Source: Siphonodentalium dalli (taxonomy: Eukaryota; Mollusca; Scaphopoda; Gadilida; Siphonodentaliidae). Taken from it: a stretch of 64,000 nucleotides of DNA. Every line of letters begins with the position of its first letter. Position 1 is the first letter of the stretch. The stretch spans positions 67,425,675 to 67,489,674 of the forward strand of contig CP136065.1 in NCBI GenBank assembly GCA_032622095.1, given 5' to 3'. Position numbers and translations under genes: made by a program. This document shows positions 21,901 to 34,084 of this stretch, piece by piece. The notes beneath the pieces are model-generated. The model ran no database searches, was not told the DNA's origin, and worked only from the letters and a program-made list of their open reading frames with translations.

Positions 21901-22426
21901 TTTATTAAAAAGTTGGAGGTATTAAAGATATTACAACACAACATCTGAAGAGCTTTTGACCGACGCGTTACTACTGTATGCCTATGGTCCAAGTTACAGC
22001 ATGTTCAGCAACTAACTCCTCAAGTGCAATCAAATCAACTAAAGAAATTGTAGCAATTATAGTAGACTAATTTTCAAATCAAATCACAATTAGATGTCTA
22101 TATCTCTTGTTGGTTAGAACGAAAGTGACACGTGAAGAGAAATATTGGCGCGCAAATATTGTCGTACTCTTTGTTCGACCAATTAAATCGACGATCTCTC
22201 AGTGAGTAGATTCATAACCACTGAACTAATTAATCCTGGGCATTGTGTTATTTGTAAGCACATAAGGCCCATTATGTATCACTCCGCGCGTTTTATTTTA
22301 AGCTGATTGCGCGTGCACGTGTTAATGTAGAAGCTTGCAGCGGTTCTATTTTAGTTATATAAAAGGTGTAGAGTGACTCCGAGGGATAAATTGTGTCGTC
22401 TGTTTTATATTTTGTGTGCATGAGTA

Positions 22427-22526
22427 GCGTATGGGTTTCACATGTAGTGAGATGTGGAGGATTATTTTACGAGGGGCTACCCGAGTGAAAATAACTCTCG
22501 TATCTCAATAGAGGAGAACCATACGC
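22427..22526. repeat. Imperfect 100 bp palindrome
   Basis: GCGTATGG at the left pairs with CCATACGC at the right. Internal segments GGATTATTTTACGAGGG and CCGAGTGAAAATAACTC, and GAGATG with TATCTC, pair imperfectly. It resembles a small foldback element. Confidence 0.55.
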
Positions 22527-24029
22527 CACCAGGACAATTAACTGTTGTGTTTATTATATTTGCTATACCAGTTTGTTACGACCAAGATGACAATGAAACA
22601 CACGGTTATACCTAATATGTTCTTTAAGTTAAAACATCGCGGGCCATGTCTGTTAAAATCACGCTCAAGGAAACCGAATGACGCAAACATATGTTGTCAA
22701 GACGTAGTGCTGAGAGTAAGATAACATCTTCAGAGTGGAATAACACGTTCGGTCTTCTGTTGTATTGGGGATACAATATATATTTTGACGTAAATAGTTA
22801 ATGAAAATAAAATAAACTTTACTAAAAAAACAATGCTCTCTTAATCATCACCATATCAGTATTTAGGTGGGGGCACTTTCTGTATATGTCCGTATATACA
22901 TATATACTCGTATACGTATTTAACTATATGGGTACCCGACATACACCAAAAGGGAGCAATCAGCACATATCGGGAGATTCAATGTCGTTTTAGATTGCCA
23001 CAACATGATTATTAAAACGCGTTTGTCTCAAATGTCCCGATATGGCACAAACAATGGAGACTCATTTCCAAAGAGAATAATTATAACAATGGCAAATGTT
23101 GAAAAAAAAAATACATACACACATTTTGATCTGTTTTTGCGAATGTATATCTGTCTGTATGTATGTCTATCTGTCTGCTATTTAAATTATCGCGGGCCAT
23201 CTAGAGGGCCTCAAAGAGGTCTAACATGGGTAACGTTTTACGAGGAAGACAATGGTGTTAACAATGTCAAAAGTGATCCTGTCGGGCCAGGGACAGAAAA
23301 GGGTAGGGGCAGATTTTTTGTCGCCGATTTCCACCAATCTTATATATATTCACTAGGTGGTTCACGGTAAAAATGACGGGTGACAAATATGACATGTAGG
23401 ACAATTGTGTGAATAATTAGTAAATTATTTGTGCCCATTCAAGTAAGGTAAACAGCGCCTATTGCACGACACTCCGGAAAACGTTACCATCTATCTTTTA
23501 AGCTGACAATACACGTTCTGTATTGATATATTATTAAGGCGCCTTAAAGCTATTTGGGGTCAACGGCACATATCCCGTAACATTCCCCATGTCATGTTAC
23601 CTATATGTATGCACAAAGTTTCCCCACATATGTTCTGACCTGATGATAAACGCTCTTTATTGATAATTTAATTTAGTTCCCTTTTAAGTAGTCATCTGAA
23701 GTTAAAGGCGCATATCCCATGATATTCACCTGGTCACATGGACACATATGCGTACGCAGCTTCATATCTTCTAAGCTTATAACGAGCGCACTCATGTGTG
23801 TCCCTTTAAGTCGTCTGACGTCAAATGTCGTCACTGCTGCACCGCTGATAGCGATATAAAAAAGCCGGCAAACATGCGCGGAGTTTGTCCGGAATTTATC
23901 TTTGGGACGGACGTCGCTGAAACCACATTCGTGTTGTATCGCATTGTACGCATTATAGCCGTACAAATATCGCCTGAATAACCTTTGTGAAACGCGTTAT
24001 ATCTCAGGTGTGCTGGTGCCGATTGCTAG
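22527..24029. other. Intergenic DNA with diverged short repeats
   Basis: It includes a TATACGTATA-rich tract (22885-22925), a GTCTGTAT/CTATCTGTCTG tract (23148-23180), and two diverged copies of a roughly 155 bp unit (about 23533-23680 and 23685-23830) that share a GGCGCATATCCC-like core. The 121-codon plus-strand frame at 23005-23370 overlaps simple repeats and has no recognisable domain. Confidence 0.4.
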
Positions 24030-25412
24030 CACAAGCTAATACACTTTATTACATAATACTAACGCGTAACACAGATAAATACAGCTCAGCACATAATACT
24101 AAATATTAACACAGGTCAATACAGCTCAGTGCATAATACTAACACTTAACACACATCAATACACATCAGTACATAATATTAACGCTTAAATATATAAATA
24201 CAGCTCAGCATATAATACTATCGCTTAATACAGATCAATAAAGCTCAGTGCATACTACGAAAGCCTAACACATGTCAATATAGCTCAGTGCATAATACTA
24301 ACACTTAACACACATCAATACACCTCAGTACATAATATTAAACTTAACATATATCAATACAGCTCAGCATATAATACTAACGCTTAATACAGATCAATAA
24401 AGCTCAGTACATAATACTAAAGCTTAACACAGATCAATACAGCGCATTGCATAATAATAACGCTTAATACAGATCAATACACCTCAGTAGTCAGTACATA
24501 ATACTAACGCTTAATACAGATCAATAAAGCTCAGAACATACTAATTACGCTTAACACAGATCAATACAGCTCAGCACATAATTAAGCTTAATACAGATCA
24601 ATAAAGCTCAGCACATAATACTAACGCTTAATACAGATCAACACAGTTCAGCACATAATACTAACGCTTAATACAGATCAATAAAGCTCAGAACATACTA
24701 ATTACGCTTAACACAGATCAATACAGCTCAGCACATAATTAAGCTTAATACAGATCAATAAAGTTCAGCACATAATACTAACGCTTAATATAGATCAATA
24801 CAGCTCAGCACATTATACTAACGCTTAACACAGATCAATAAAGCTCAGCACATAATACTAACGCTTTATACAGATCAACACAGTTCAGCACATAATACTA
24901 ACGCTTAATATAGATCAATACAGCTCAGCACATTATACTAACGCTTAACACAGATCAATAAAGCTCAGCACATAGTATTAAAAGCTTAATATAGATCAAT
25001 ACAGCTCAGAACATAATACGAACGCTTTATACAGATCAATAAAGCTCAGCACATAATAATAACGCTTTATATATATCAATACAGTTCAGCATATAATATT
25101 AAAATCTTAATACAGATCAATACACCTCAGTACATAATACTAACGCTTAATACAGATCAATGCATAATTATAATGCTTAACACAGATCAATACACCTTAG
25201 TACATAATACTAACGCTTAATACAGATCAATACACTTCACCATATAATATTAACGTTTAACACAGATCAATACAGTTCAGTACATAATACTAACGCTTAA
25301 CACAAATCAATACACTTCACCATATAATATTAACGCTTAACACAGATCAATACATTTCACCATTTAATATTAACGCTTAACACAGATCAATACAGTTCAG
25401 TGCATAATACTA
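24030..25412. repeat. 40 bp minisatellite, about 34 copies
   Basis: The unit is 40 bp: ACATAATACTAACGCTTAAT followed by ACAGATCAATAAAGCTCAGC. Variation is common, including AATAC for AATAA, CACAG for TACAG and short deletions. Some neighbouring blocks repeat with the same variants (for example the copies near 24530 and 24690, and near 24780 and 24900), implying block duplication. The array is AT-rich, has stops in all frames and is noncoding. Confidence 0.95.
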
Positions 25413-27432
25413 ACGCTTAATCTATGCGCGTTTGTAAACAAATGACTACATATACTTTCGACTTTGCTATAAGGCTCATCAACTCAAATTATTAAACTAT
25501 ACCAGCTATAACAGTCTCACTTCGGGAGCCTTTATTAAGAGTCGGAGGGGCCTAATTATACTTTGTTTGTTTAAAACTTTGGATGTTAAAAACTAAATAA
25601 AAAACAATTTAAACTGGAGGTCTGATTCCATGAAATCAGATATACTTCAATGGTATCGACGTCTGTATAGGTGTGTTCCTTTCATGTGAAGGTAAAATGG
25701 CAACACAAATACGCATATAATCGACCTATAATATGAAATAGGAACACAATGTGATTATTTGATACTGTAAGCAGATAATGGAGTCATTGCCGTTATTTCG
25801 TTTTATGGCGCGGGCCACAGTGAAAACACATGTTAAAGAGCGTACACCTGAAAAGTCGTGAATTGGGTTATTTGTGTCACTGTCCGCACATAATCTGCTT
25901 AGAATCGCATCATTATGAGTCGACCAAGCAGATTATCTACCTAAAACTAAGTTATATTATAAGCAGATAATGTGCGGGTTTTCGGGAGAGCAGGCTGAAA
26001 ATGGTGCTTCGTGTTCTGCTAATGGACTTGAATCGACATTTCGGCATAAAATAAAATCCTCACTTCGCCGTATTGACACGGAGGCTCGGGCAATATTTTG
26101 TAAATGGGGGTTCAGGTCCCTTCTTTTTGGCTAGAGTTAATTAAAATTAATTGGAGCTGAACTGTTATACATGTATATATGCATTCCAGTACATCATCAC
26201 TACACGGAATCGTTAGCGTCTCTGTAATAGAGTTAACTGTAATCAGGAGATAACTCAATCACAATCGATAGCACTAGCAGAGGCGCTTACCCATCCGCTC
26301 TAAAACTGGAAAATCGCACTAAGTTTGCGCCTATATACTTCCAACCACATGCACTGGTCAAAATTAAAAAATATATATTCGCGATTTTTCCATGTTTCCC
26401 CTTTACGAGTTTCGGTGGAATTTGCCAAAAACATCGACCTACCCCGGGGTCGACGCGCGCTCTCCGTTGACATGTTGCTTTTATAATATAGCGATGAGAC
26501 GGCGGGCCTATGTAAGGTATATCGATGTACACGTTCATGCGTTAGCCTTGCTCCTTCATTAAACTGTTTGGATTTGGCATCAACAATAGTTTTAGTAAGA
26601 GCAATACATATCACCTGTTAACAACGTTATACGCTACCAGGAGTAAACAGTCCATTTTAAAACTTAGAAAATCGCAATAAAGTTGCGCGCGGATGCTAAC
26701 TACATAAAAAAAAAGGTTTTATCTCAGCGTTTGATATCTGGAGCGTTCCTACTGCCATAATTTCTGAGTATTTCCAATTAACCGCAAAAACAATATAATT
26801 CTTGGTTACACTACATTTTTCATATTTTTTTAATTTAACTCAATTTAACAAAACATAATTAAAAAAAATCATGGACATTTAATTTAAACATTATCTTGCA
26901 GTCGTTCGAACGCCAGCAGTAAAATGACATCACGAACTAAATAACATAATTTATGCCACATATGTGCTGAGCCACACATGTGCTATCAATTAGACGATTC
27001 AGAGTACATAAATAATTAACTATAGGATATTCAGCAGCTATTTTGGAGAAGTATAAAGAACAGTATTGACTCAAGTAACATTCATCAACGTTACATCATA
27101 CTATTATTTTATTCCAAATTATCAAACGACAGTCGCTCAAATCGGAGCTATATTTCACTAATACCGGCACACAAATTCGGAGCTATATTTCACTAATACC
27201 GGCACACAAATATCGGTTTTGCTGTCCGAAAACTGATAAAACGGACAATGAAAACGATTATGTTGACGAAGCGAACACTCGTGTCTGTGCAGAAAACAAA
27301 TCATCTCTTAAAACGCAGAATATACTTATAAAAACACCCGCATGCATGAAACAATCAAACAGCTAACTCGCAGTGTTCATCAGCAACACAATTTACAACA
27401 CGATCACTTATACATGGCTTTATATGTTGCAG
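25413..27432. other. Intergenic or intronic DNA upstream of the lectin exon
   Basis: No lectin N-terminal exon is recognised here. An inverted repeat (CCGCACATAATCTGCTT at 25884-25900 against AAGCAGATAATGTGCGG at 25961-25977) and a 35 bp perfect tandem duplication (27142-27176 and 27177-27211) are present. Diverged copies of a short segment around AAAATCGCAATAAAGTTGCGC lie at about 26305 and 26665. Confidence 0.45.
25884..25977. repeat. 17 bp inverted repeat, 60 bp loop
   Basis: The arms differ at one base. A third partial copy of AAGCAGAT lies inside at 25926, and another (AAGCAGATAATG) at about 25770. Confidence 0.7.
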
Positions 27433-27677
27433 GTAATAGTATGTTTTACCACATTGGTGGCAGCGACGAGCAGACAGAAGGTGATTGGCTAAACAGGAAA
27501 GGCGAGACCTTGTGGACAACATCGTCATTCAACGGGGGAGATACCTTTGGACCAGGCGGACAGCAATGCCTGCTCTTTTCATATGGTGGGTCACCATGGA
27601 AAATGAATGATGGGAGATGTAATGTGACTGATGCGGCAACCAACGGGAATGATTACGGGTACATGTGTCAGCTGTGA
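27433..27677 (+). CDS. C-type lectin domain, C-terminal exon
   Basis: About 80 codons encode the second half of a C-type lectin-like fold: YHIGGSDEQTEGDWLNRKG matches the domain's WIGxxD/E...W...G core, and later come QQC, WKMND (the WND region), GRC and YGYMCQL, giving the last three conserved cysteines before the stop at 27675. The first conserved Cys and the first half of the domain would be in an upstream exon. A splice acceptor TTATATGTTGCAG ends at 27432, so I start the exon there in phase 1. The open frame extends upstream to 27342 but without domain similarity. The usual sugar/Ca-specificity triplet (EPN or QPD) is absent, so sugar binding is uncertain. Secreted lectins of this kind are abundant in molluscs. 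Upstream exons are not located, so this could also be an orphan exon. Confidence 0.7.
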
Positions 27678-27736
27678 GTTTTTCACTCACATAACTAACT
27701 CCCGGAACATCAGAGGAATCACGTGAATCAATTTGA

Positions 27737-27742
27737 AATAAA
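27737..27742 (+). promoter_or_regulatory. Polyadenylation signal for the lectin exon
   Basis: AATAAA lies 60 bp after the stop codon, a normal spacing for a short 3' UTR. Confidence 0.5.
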
Positions 27743-29034
27743 TGATGCAATCACATGTCACTAATTATTCAGTGACTGAAGGCATTCGAAGTGGAATCAT
27801 GCGAAATAAGATACAAGTCTGTAAACAACTATCATCTAGTTATTAAAGATACGGGCGGCGTTCGTTGCTGAAATATTCATATTTGTTCAGATCGCCATCA
27901 ACGGAAGGAATATTACAAAATATATAGTTTTGTTCATATGTCAAACATACTCAGCGCTTAAATAATATATTGTCGTACGATGGTGTACGTAAACAAGAAC
28001 CTGCTCGTGTGACTGAAGTTTTGCTTCTTTTTACATAACACAGCGCAATCATATTGGTTAATCATACACAAATGATATAAACGCTCTTTATTATTTCCAT
28101 ATCAGGAAAACAGTAACAAATAACGCTCTTTGTGTTTACCATATCCGGATCTAAACACATGCCAGGGTCTGTAACGTTTGTTGCTTTTGTTTACATAACA
28201 AAGGACAAGGTCTGTTTATATTTAACTATTCTGTTTATGGCGGTTTTTGACGGAGCTGAATATTTTAACAGCATACCCACCGCCAACACCGCCCGTATCT
28301 TTAACTAATATATCAACCAGCTGGGTTTATATATAGTTCATATAATTACAAATAAAGGGATTTCAGCCACGTAATCACAGAAACAGGTTTAATGACATAA
28401 CAATGGTTTCAACATGCGAAATTTAAACTACCAATAATGAATATATGAACGAAGTTGATCTATTTCTCCATGTTCTTCTTATTGTTGGTGCTTTTGCAGA
28501 CGTTTGTATTTTTGCACATTTACCCAAATGCGAGTTACTTGGGCCACTTTAACTAATATATCTAGCAAGGGATATATCACAGGCTCATATTCACCATCTG
28601 GGTTTATATATAGCACAGGGTAATAACGAACCAAACACGGACGGTTTGGGTCGTATATAGACTGATCTGATTTTGTGACGTCACCAATTATTATCTAATA
28701 CGAGCACTTTTGTCGCACAGTAGATCCGTTGGCTTAAAGCATTAATGTCGTAATCTGAAATAAACGTGTGCGTCTTTCAATGGCCGGCGTTCCAAAATGA
28801 GGGAGTTACTATCGGATTTATGCACATGCAGTGAAGTTGATTAGTAGCCGCGGTTTACATTTTATGGACTGTCAAATATTTGCAATGGAATGGCCTAAAA
28901 TATACATGTCGCGTTCAATGGGAAAATCTCAATCACTCTGACTGGGCTGGGGACAATACTGGAATCTAAATCGAAATTCGTGATGCAAGCAAACGTTATT
29001 ATATCGCGTTTAAACTATCCTAATATTACATGTA
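27743..29034. other. Intergenic DNA with dispersed repeat copies
   Basis: 28080-28260 is the inverted, diverged partner of 10400-10700. Two related segments around CTGGGTTTATATATAG lie at about 28320 and 28605. No gene is recognised. Confidence 0.45.
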
Positions 29035-29690
29035 CATAGTACTTACGTGAATCTGATAATCCTCAGATATCCTTCTCTTTTCATGAATCGAAAAGAAACA
29101 CATACTTATGAACAAAGCAGAAGATACATTCAGGTTATCGCAAATTCGGTCGATGGTGAAAGCTACATGATGACGTTGCTCGTCGAGTTTCGTTGAAATT
29201 GACATGATGACAGTTTATGAACATGATGAAATCGACAAGCTTCTTCGTATAGTACACATCTCAATCGGATTTTGCACACAGCGTCAATAATATAATGGTT
29301 CATTTCAGTAACATACTCCCCTCTAGACAACAACCAACAGTCTTGACTTTTGAATACTTTCAGTTTGATGTTGGTAGTTTATATTCTATAATAATTTGTT
29401 CAAAAGGAATGGCTTTTAAAATGTTTCATTTAGGTTTAAGTCTGAGTCGATGAGCTCTTAGTCTGTTTGCATTGTGAATCTCGGATTTTTCACATGCCTT
29501 GATGTATGATATGATTGACCTAATTTATACACTAATTTATACACGAAATTGCTATAGAACCCACTCTGTCGATGAACCCTTGTGCATGTCTGGAGTGTAA
29601 TATATAATAACCACACCACGATCTAAGGCCTAATTTAATCTTATGTGATGGGAACGCGCATCTATGAAGTTATTTTATAGAATTAAAAAG
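29035..29690. repeat. Long dispersed repeat, inverted partner at 61.4 kb
   Basis: About 570 bp (29035-29610) matches the reverse complement of 61436-61970 at roughly 80-85 percent with indels; landmarks are GAATCTGATAATCCT, CAGGTTATCGC, CACATCTCAATCGGATT and CCCTTGTGCATGTCTGGAGTG. The next segment, 29620-29690, matches the reverse complement of 59790-59860, so the partner copy is split by about 1.6 kb of other sequence. No protein is recognised. Confidence 0.8.
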
Positions 29691-30407
29691 ACACAGACAT
29701 ACCCTAACTTATACGTTAGCGTATATGGTCATATTACTATTGGTATAGTCTATATTGGTATTTTAGTATTTTACCACAGGGGCATGTGAGATTAACGTGG
29801 GTGGATTTTAATTTACCAGGGATTGTTATGCATTATTTTGGCGATATATACACGTTATTATTACCAAAATACGGCAAATAATTCACTCGTTAGATACACA
29901 TGTGTGTAATTGTATCACAAATCGTTATTTACATTTGTGATAGAGCATGGTGGATTGAGCGCCATTTGCGATATATGTGTCATGTATAACAGCGATACCA
30001 TCGTCGTGGTAATCAAACATATATCAGTTACTCAATATGACGTACCTTAGTGTGTTAGCCGACATCAGCATTTATCAAATAACTTAGTATAAATCATTCA
30101 ATATTAACCCAGATGTGAAAATGTTCGAACCATTTGTCATAACATGGTTACGGTCTAAATTAAGTTTGTGTAATTTGAATCAAATGATGTCCAAGTCTGT
30201 GGAATTACATTTTTTTACAGCAATCAGAAATGTAGAGTCCGGTCTTGGCGGTTTACAGTTAGTAGTGGACGCCCCACCTAACACGAAACCACATACACGT
30301 CCCTGCTAGGGTGCCAGTTAGTTATTCATTGCTGCCATTTCTGAAACATTCATCCGTGTTCGCAACTTCCTAAGATGTTTCCCTACAAACAACACCTCTC
30401 TTGAACA
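29691..30407. other. Intergenic DNA, nothing recognised
   Basis: AT-rich sequence without recognisable coding or repeat structure. It follows the 3' end of the gypsy relic in element orientation, where an integrase would be expected, but none is seen. Confidence 0.4.
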
Positions 30408-31304
30408 TTAATGACCGAACATGCCTATAAAAGCTGAATGTTCCTTGTCGGGAGGAAAATAATGTTCCGATGGTCTTCGAGCACCCCATGCTCTCATCCA
30501 TGAAATGTTATATCCCTCTTGTAACCTCCTCAAATTTGAGGGTGTCCTGATATCAAGATTTGAGCTGAAATTATCAAAGTCATAGCTGTCAACAGCATCT
30601 GTGGACATCAATAATGTATCTATAAATGGATATTCAACATGTAATGATTCACACATGTTAGAAATCATATCGTTGTTAATGCATTCGGTGCGTACATCAT
30701 CCTTACGCACCCTAAATAAACCATCGGCATCTCCATTACTTTTATTTGGCATGTAAGATATATCATAATCATATGTACCATGTGCAGCGAGCCATATATG
30801 GTCTGTGCATCTAATTAATGGATTGTGTTTTGTATAGACAGTAAATTTATTACTAAAGAGATAATCATTGAATGTTTCTGTCACTGCCCATTTGAGTCAT
30901 AAATATTCACGTTTATGAGCGGCGTGTGATCTCTCATCAGCAGTTAATCCACGGCTGGCATATAAGTTATAACCATTTCCTGTTCATTCTGAACCTGCAA
31001 AGGAGAGCCCCGATAGAAATTGAACTCGCGTCAATATGCAACTCATATGTCAATGTATAACCTGGAAAGCCTAACATGGGGGCTGAAATAAAATGATTCT
31101 TTAATCTAGAAAAATAATTATCTTCTTCTGGTCCCCAGCTCCATTTACCTGCATAACTGGATTTTCTTTTTATTTTATTTTTCACTTTCCTTGTTGGGTG
31201 TAAAAGATAATTTAAGAGCCAGCAAACTCTGAGAAATCCATTATGGCGGCGAAAATATCCTACAAAACCTAACAAAGTTCTCAGTTGGTCAAGCATAGAC
31301 GGCC
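30408..31304 (-). pseudogene. Ty3/gypsy pol relic: RT end and RNase H
   Basis: Minus-strand reading begins at the insertion border with QLRTLLGFVGYFRR, the typical end of a Ty3/gypsy reverse transcriptase. The tether and RNase H follow with LKNHFISAPMLGFPGY, HIDASSISIGALL, YASRGLTADERSHAAHKREY, LKWAVTE, FTVYTKHNPL and YMPNKSNGDADGL. There are stops (one between REYL and LKWAV) and frame changes, and the part after NADADGLSR-like sequence is unrecognisable. The 5' part of the same element continues at 33307-33760 beyond an insertion. No LTRs or integrase are identified. Confidence 0.85.
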
Positions 31305-32400
31305 GAATTCTGGTCCCTGGTCTAGACCAGGGTTTCAAGTAAACCATAGTCTAGACCAGGCCGAAACCACGGTGATCGCCATGTGTTACCCAGCTTCGAG
31401 GCGAGTAAGCTGGGATTATTGGTCAGCACTGGTCCGTATTCTCGTCTTTTTGAAACCAAGGTTTGCCTTCTTATTGTCATTCAAGCCTGTGTCGGTCTGT
31501 TCATAATTCGAACCATGTGGTAACGTACACGTTCTGGTAACAGAAACATATGTATTTTTTGGAAGCAGTTATCTTTATGTTAACCAAATAGGAATTGTGT
31601 TTTATTGATATGCCGTGTAGAAGAAAGATTATAATATTTATGAACTGGACAAAATGTAATATAATCGATAATTATGTGTGTTATAGGTAATAGTCTACAA
31701 CTGAGACCTAGTACCCCCCTGGTCTGAGATTTTTGTATAAACCGAGACTTGAACCTGAGACGAGAATACCAATTTCTGTTTTCGCAGTAACGATACAGAT
31801 TGGTAATTTGATTGTAATCATGCGTGCGTTTATCTGGCTTTACAGCGGAGTTTGCCTTGTTTGAAAGCATATTACCGTTAGATGGATTAAGTCAGATTTT
31901 CGTGCTATTATTTCTAATATGTTATCGATGGGTTTGGTTGACACGGATAAATAGGGAATGATAGTAGTTTTGCAATCGGAACGTAATCCGCATTGGATGC
32001 GGGTGTCTTTCGTTCCGTGTTTCTGAAATGAATTGAGGTCGGAGCTAGTTTTGATAGTACTACAGCTGTAATTCATCATTTGAGAATAAATTATTGCTGG
32101 ATATACAATATAACAGCAAAAACTCTCAAAATTATATTTTTAAGTCAGAACGAAAAATTGTGGTTCAAAATAAGGAAATGTCCGATTAAATTGAATTAAA
32201 TTTAATAAAATGCATGGGACCCCTGCTCTTGATTAATGATTATTTGGTCCAATTTCTTAAGCCTTGACATTTCAACTTGGTTTATTTGTCATAATTTATC
32301 TTTAAACATGGATTTGGAAACAAATTACATGGCTATGGAAATATCTGCTACTCCTATCGGAAGTGTGATACAACGCACCCATGTGGATTTTTTTCCGATA

Positions 32401-32434
32401 CCCCCACCAACCCACCCCACCCCCCCCCCCCCCC
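32401..32434. repeat. Poly-C tract
   Basis: C-rich simple sequence ending in about 15 consecutive C. Length is likely to be polymorphic. Confidence 0.85.
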
Positions 32435-32751
32435 GTTGTGTACATTTTCAATCACGGCGATAGTTATTTAGAATCTTTCTAAATTTTCAACTTATTGCAA
32501 ATTCCCAAGACCGCGAAATTACGTTGCACATGTCACCCCCTCACCCCAATGAATTGTTGAAAATTTCCAACAAGTACCTCACTATTTCTAGTTGTTGGAA
32601 ATTCCCACCTGATATCCTCTATAATAATGGTTCAAAATGTTTTCAAGAGCTGAATGTAATTTATGTGTAATATTTTGACGCAAAGTTGAACAATATATAG
32701 TTGGTTCTTGATCTGAACAAACAATATTTTACACTGTACATTGATTGTAAA

Positions 32752-33205
32752 GGACGCCGGTGGTCCCGTCGGTAGAATGCTCGGGGCATTACCCCGCCAT
32801 TTGCCATCTAGCGCTGACGAAGCTTGTTCGAAAGCGCGGTTTCGCGATCCACTCTAAGTGAGGATAATCTTATTCGTGTATCTGGGCAAGTTTGTCGGTC
32901 CCATTCCGGGGTCGGTATTTCTACACACAGCGGAGTGTTCCTCGGTGAAATTTACTCTCTGCGTAGACTTTCCTCCACCCGTAAAACTGACAACGTCGTG
33001 ACATCCGCATAGGGGGTGAGAAATCCGCACCACCCCTGCCCCGTGATCCCTGTCGAACGGCGACGGCATACAGATACCGCTATACAACACGGATATAAGC
33101 CGCTTTCACGTGCTCAGGTGTGGAGACACCAACACACCAATCTCGATGCAGCGCTCAGCACGGTTTTGTCCATAGATTGTCATTGATTGTCGTTGATTGT
33201 ACAAC
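32752..33205 (+). mobile_element. Candidate tRNA-headed SINE
   Basis: GC-rich block unlike its AT-rich flanks. The head contains TGGTCCCGTCGG, close to an RNA polymerase III A box, and about 65 bp later TTGTTCGAAAGC, close to a B box. A body of about 300 bp follows, and the end is a simple repeat of ATTGTC/GTTGATTGT. TTGATTGTA occurs immediately before the head and in the tail, as expected for a short target duplication. The A-B spacing is longer than in a tRNA, and I cannot assign the family. Confidence 0.45.
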
Positions 33206-33306
33206 AATGCGCCGATCACAGCTTGCGACCAGGTGGTTTCGCGAAACCAAGTCCTGACATGGAACACCGTGATTATTAGGGTGGTCTAGACCTGAGACCA
33301 GAATTC

Positions 33307-33760
33307 AGCCGAGAGGGTTTTGGTCCATTTATGACTTTCTCCACTTTCCCTGGGTCTGCTTCGATCCCATTCTCTGAAATAATATGTCCCAGATATCGAT
33401 ATTTTTTGTTGAACAATGACACGTCTGGGCTGATATTTTCAAATTACAATCACACAGTCGCTGAAAAATCGAACGTAATCGTTCCAAATGTTCTTGATAT
33501 GTTAATGAGTGCACCAAAGCATCGTCAAAATATATTTAAATTTGTTTATGGTTTAACACATCAAAGGTAATTCTCCATCATTCTCTGATAACTGACCAGA
33601 CTTGATTTTATTCCATGTGGAGTCCGCTCCAATTCATATAGACCTAGACAACCGGTCGTGAAAGCTGATCATTCTTTACAGTCGTCACAAACGGAACGTT
33701 GGAAAACACAACGAAGGTCTAAGCTGCCGTTAAAGTGTGCTCCGGTAAGACTGTTTGCAG
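33307..33760 (-). pseudogene. Ty3/gypsy reverse transcriptase relic, 5' part
   Basis: Minus-strand reading shows reverse transcriptase motifs in order: a degraded SLDLRCVFQR, then AFTTGCLGLYELERTPHG, SYQRMMENYL, the catalytic box IYFDDALVHS (Asp pair, about 33515-33530), HLERLRSIFQRLCDCNLK, and a decayed KCHF-type segment. Frameshifts and stops are present. The sequence is cut at GAATTC (33301-33306) by the 2 kb insertion and continues at 31304. Confidence 0.85.
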
Positions 33761-34084
33761 AATGGTCCTTATGTTATCGATTTACCACGTGGGTATATAC
33801 ATACTATATATATACAACATACCTCCTGCTATTGGTAATAAACACTTTACTGTGGAACATGTTTATACTGTCATGAATGTTATGTACACATGTAAATTAC
33901 ACTATAGTTTGTAACTTTTCTAATTTAGCCCTAGGACCACATATTTAGTGGGCATAATATTGAAATAAGACTTCACTATGTTATCATATAGGTTGCATAT
34001 ATACTGCGTCAAAAAGTGTCTACTATTTACGATAAAATCGGAAATGAGTAGGAATTTCTATTAAATTTACCAGGGTTAGAGCAA
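33761..34084. other. Intergenic DNA, nothing recognised
   Basis: AT-rich with a short TATATA-rich tract at about 33795-33815; protease or gag of the gypsy relic is not visible. Confidence 0.4.

Larger units (their letters stand above)
31311..33300. mobile_element. 2 kb TIR element inserted in the gypsy relic
   Basis: The 18 bp ends are TGGTCCCTGGTCTAGACC (31311-31328) and the inverted TGGTCTCAGGTCTAGACC (33283-33300). Outside both lies GAATTC (31305-31310 and 33301-33306), best read as a 6 bp target duplication, although as a palindrome it could belong to the ends. Subterminal inverted similarity continues weakly (CACGGTGATCGCCATG against CACGGTGTTCCATG). The flanks are two halves of one gypsy reverse transcriptase, which confirms insertion. 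No transposase is recognised; it is non-autonomous. It contains a poly-C tract (32401-32434) and a SINE-like unit. Confidence 0.75.

Noticed and set aside
24030-25412. Possible CRISPR array or coding repeat
   Set aside because: The whole 40 bp unit is conserved with no variable spacer, and stops occur in all frames.
26287-26614. Minus-strand frames of 83 and 104 codons
   Set aside because: No recognised domain, overlapping each other in different frames, and part of a diverged short repeat.
27327-27335. TATAAAA as promoter for a start at 27342
   Set aside because: It is only about 13 bp from the ATG, too close for transcription to start upstream of it. An internal exon with an acceptor at 27432 explains the domain better.
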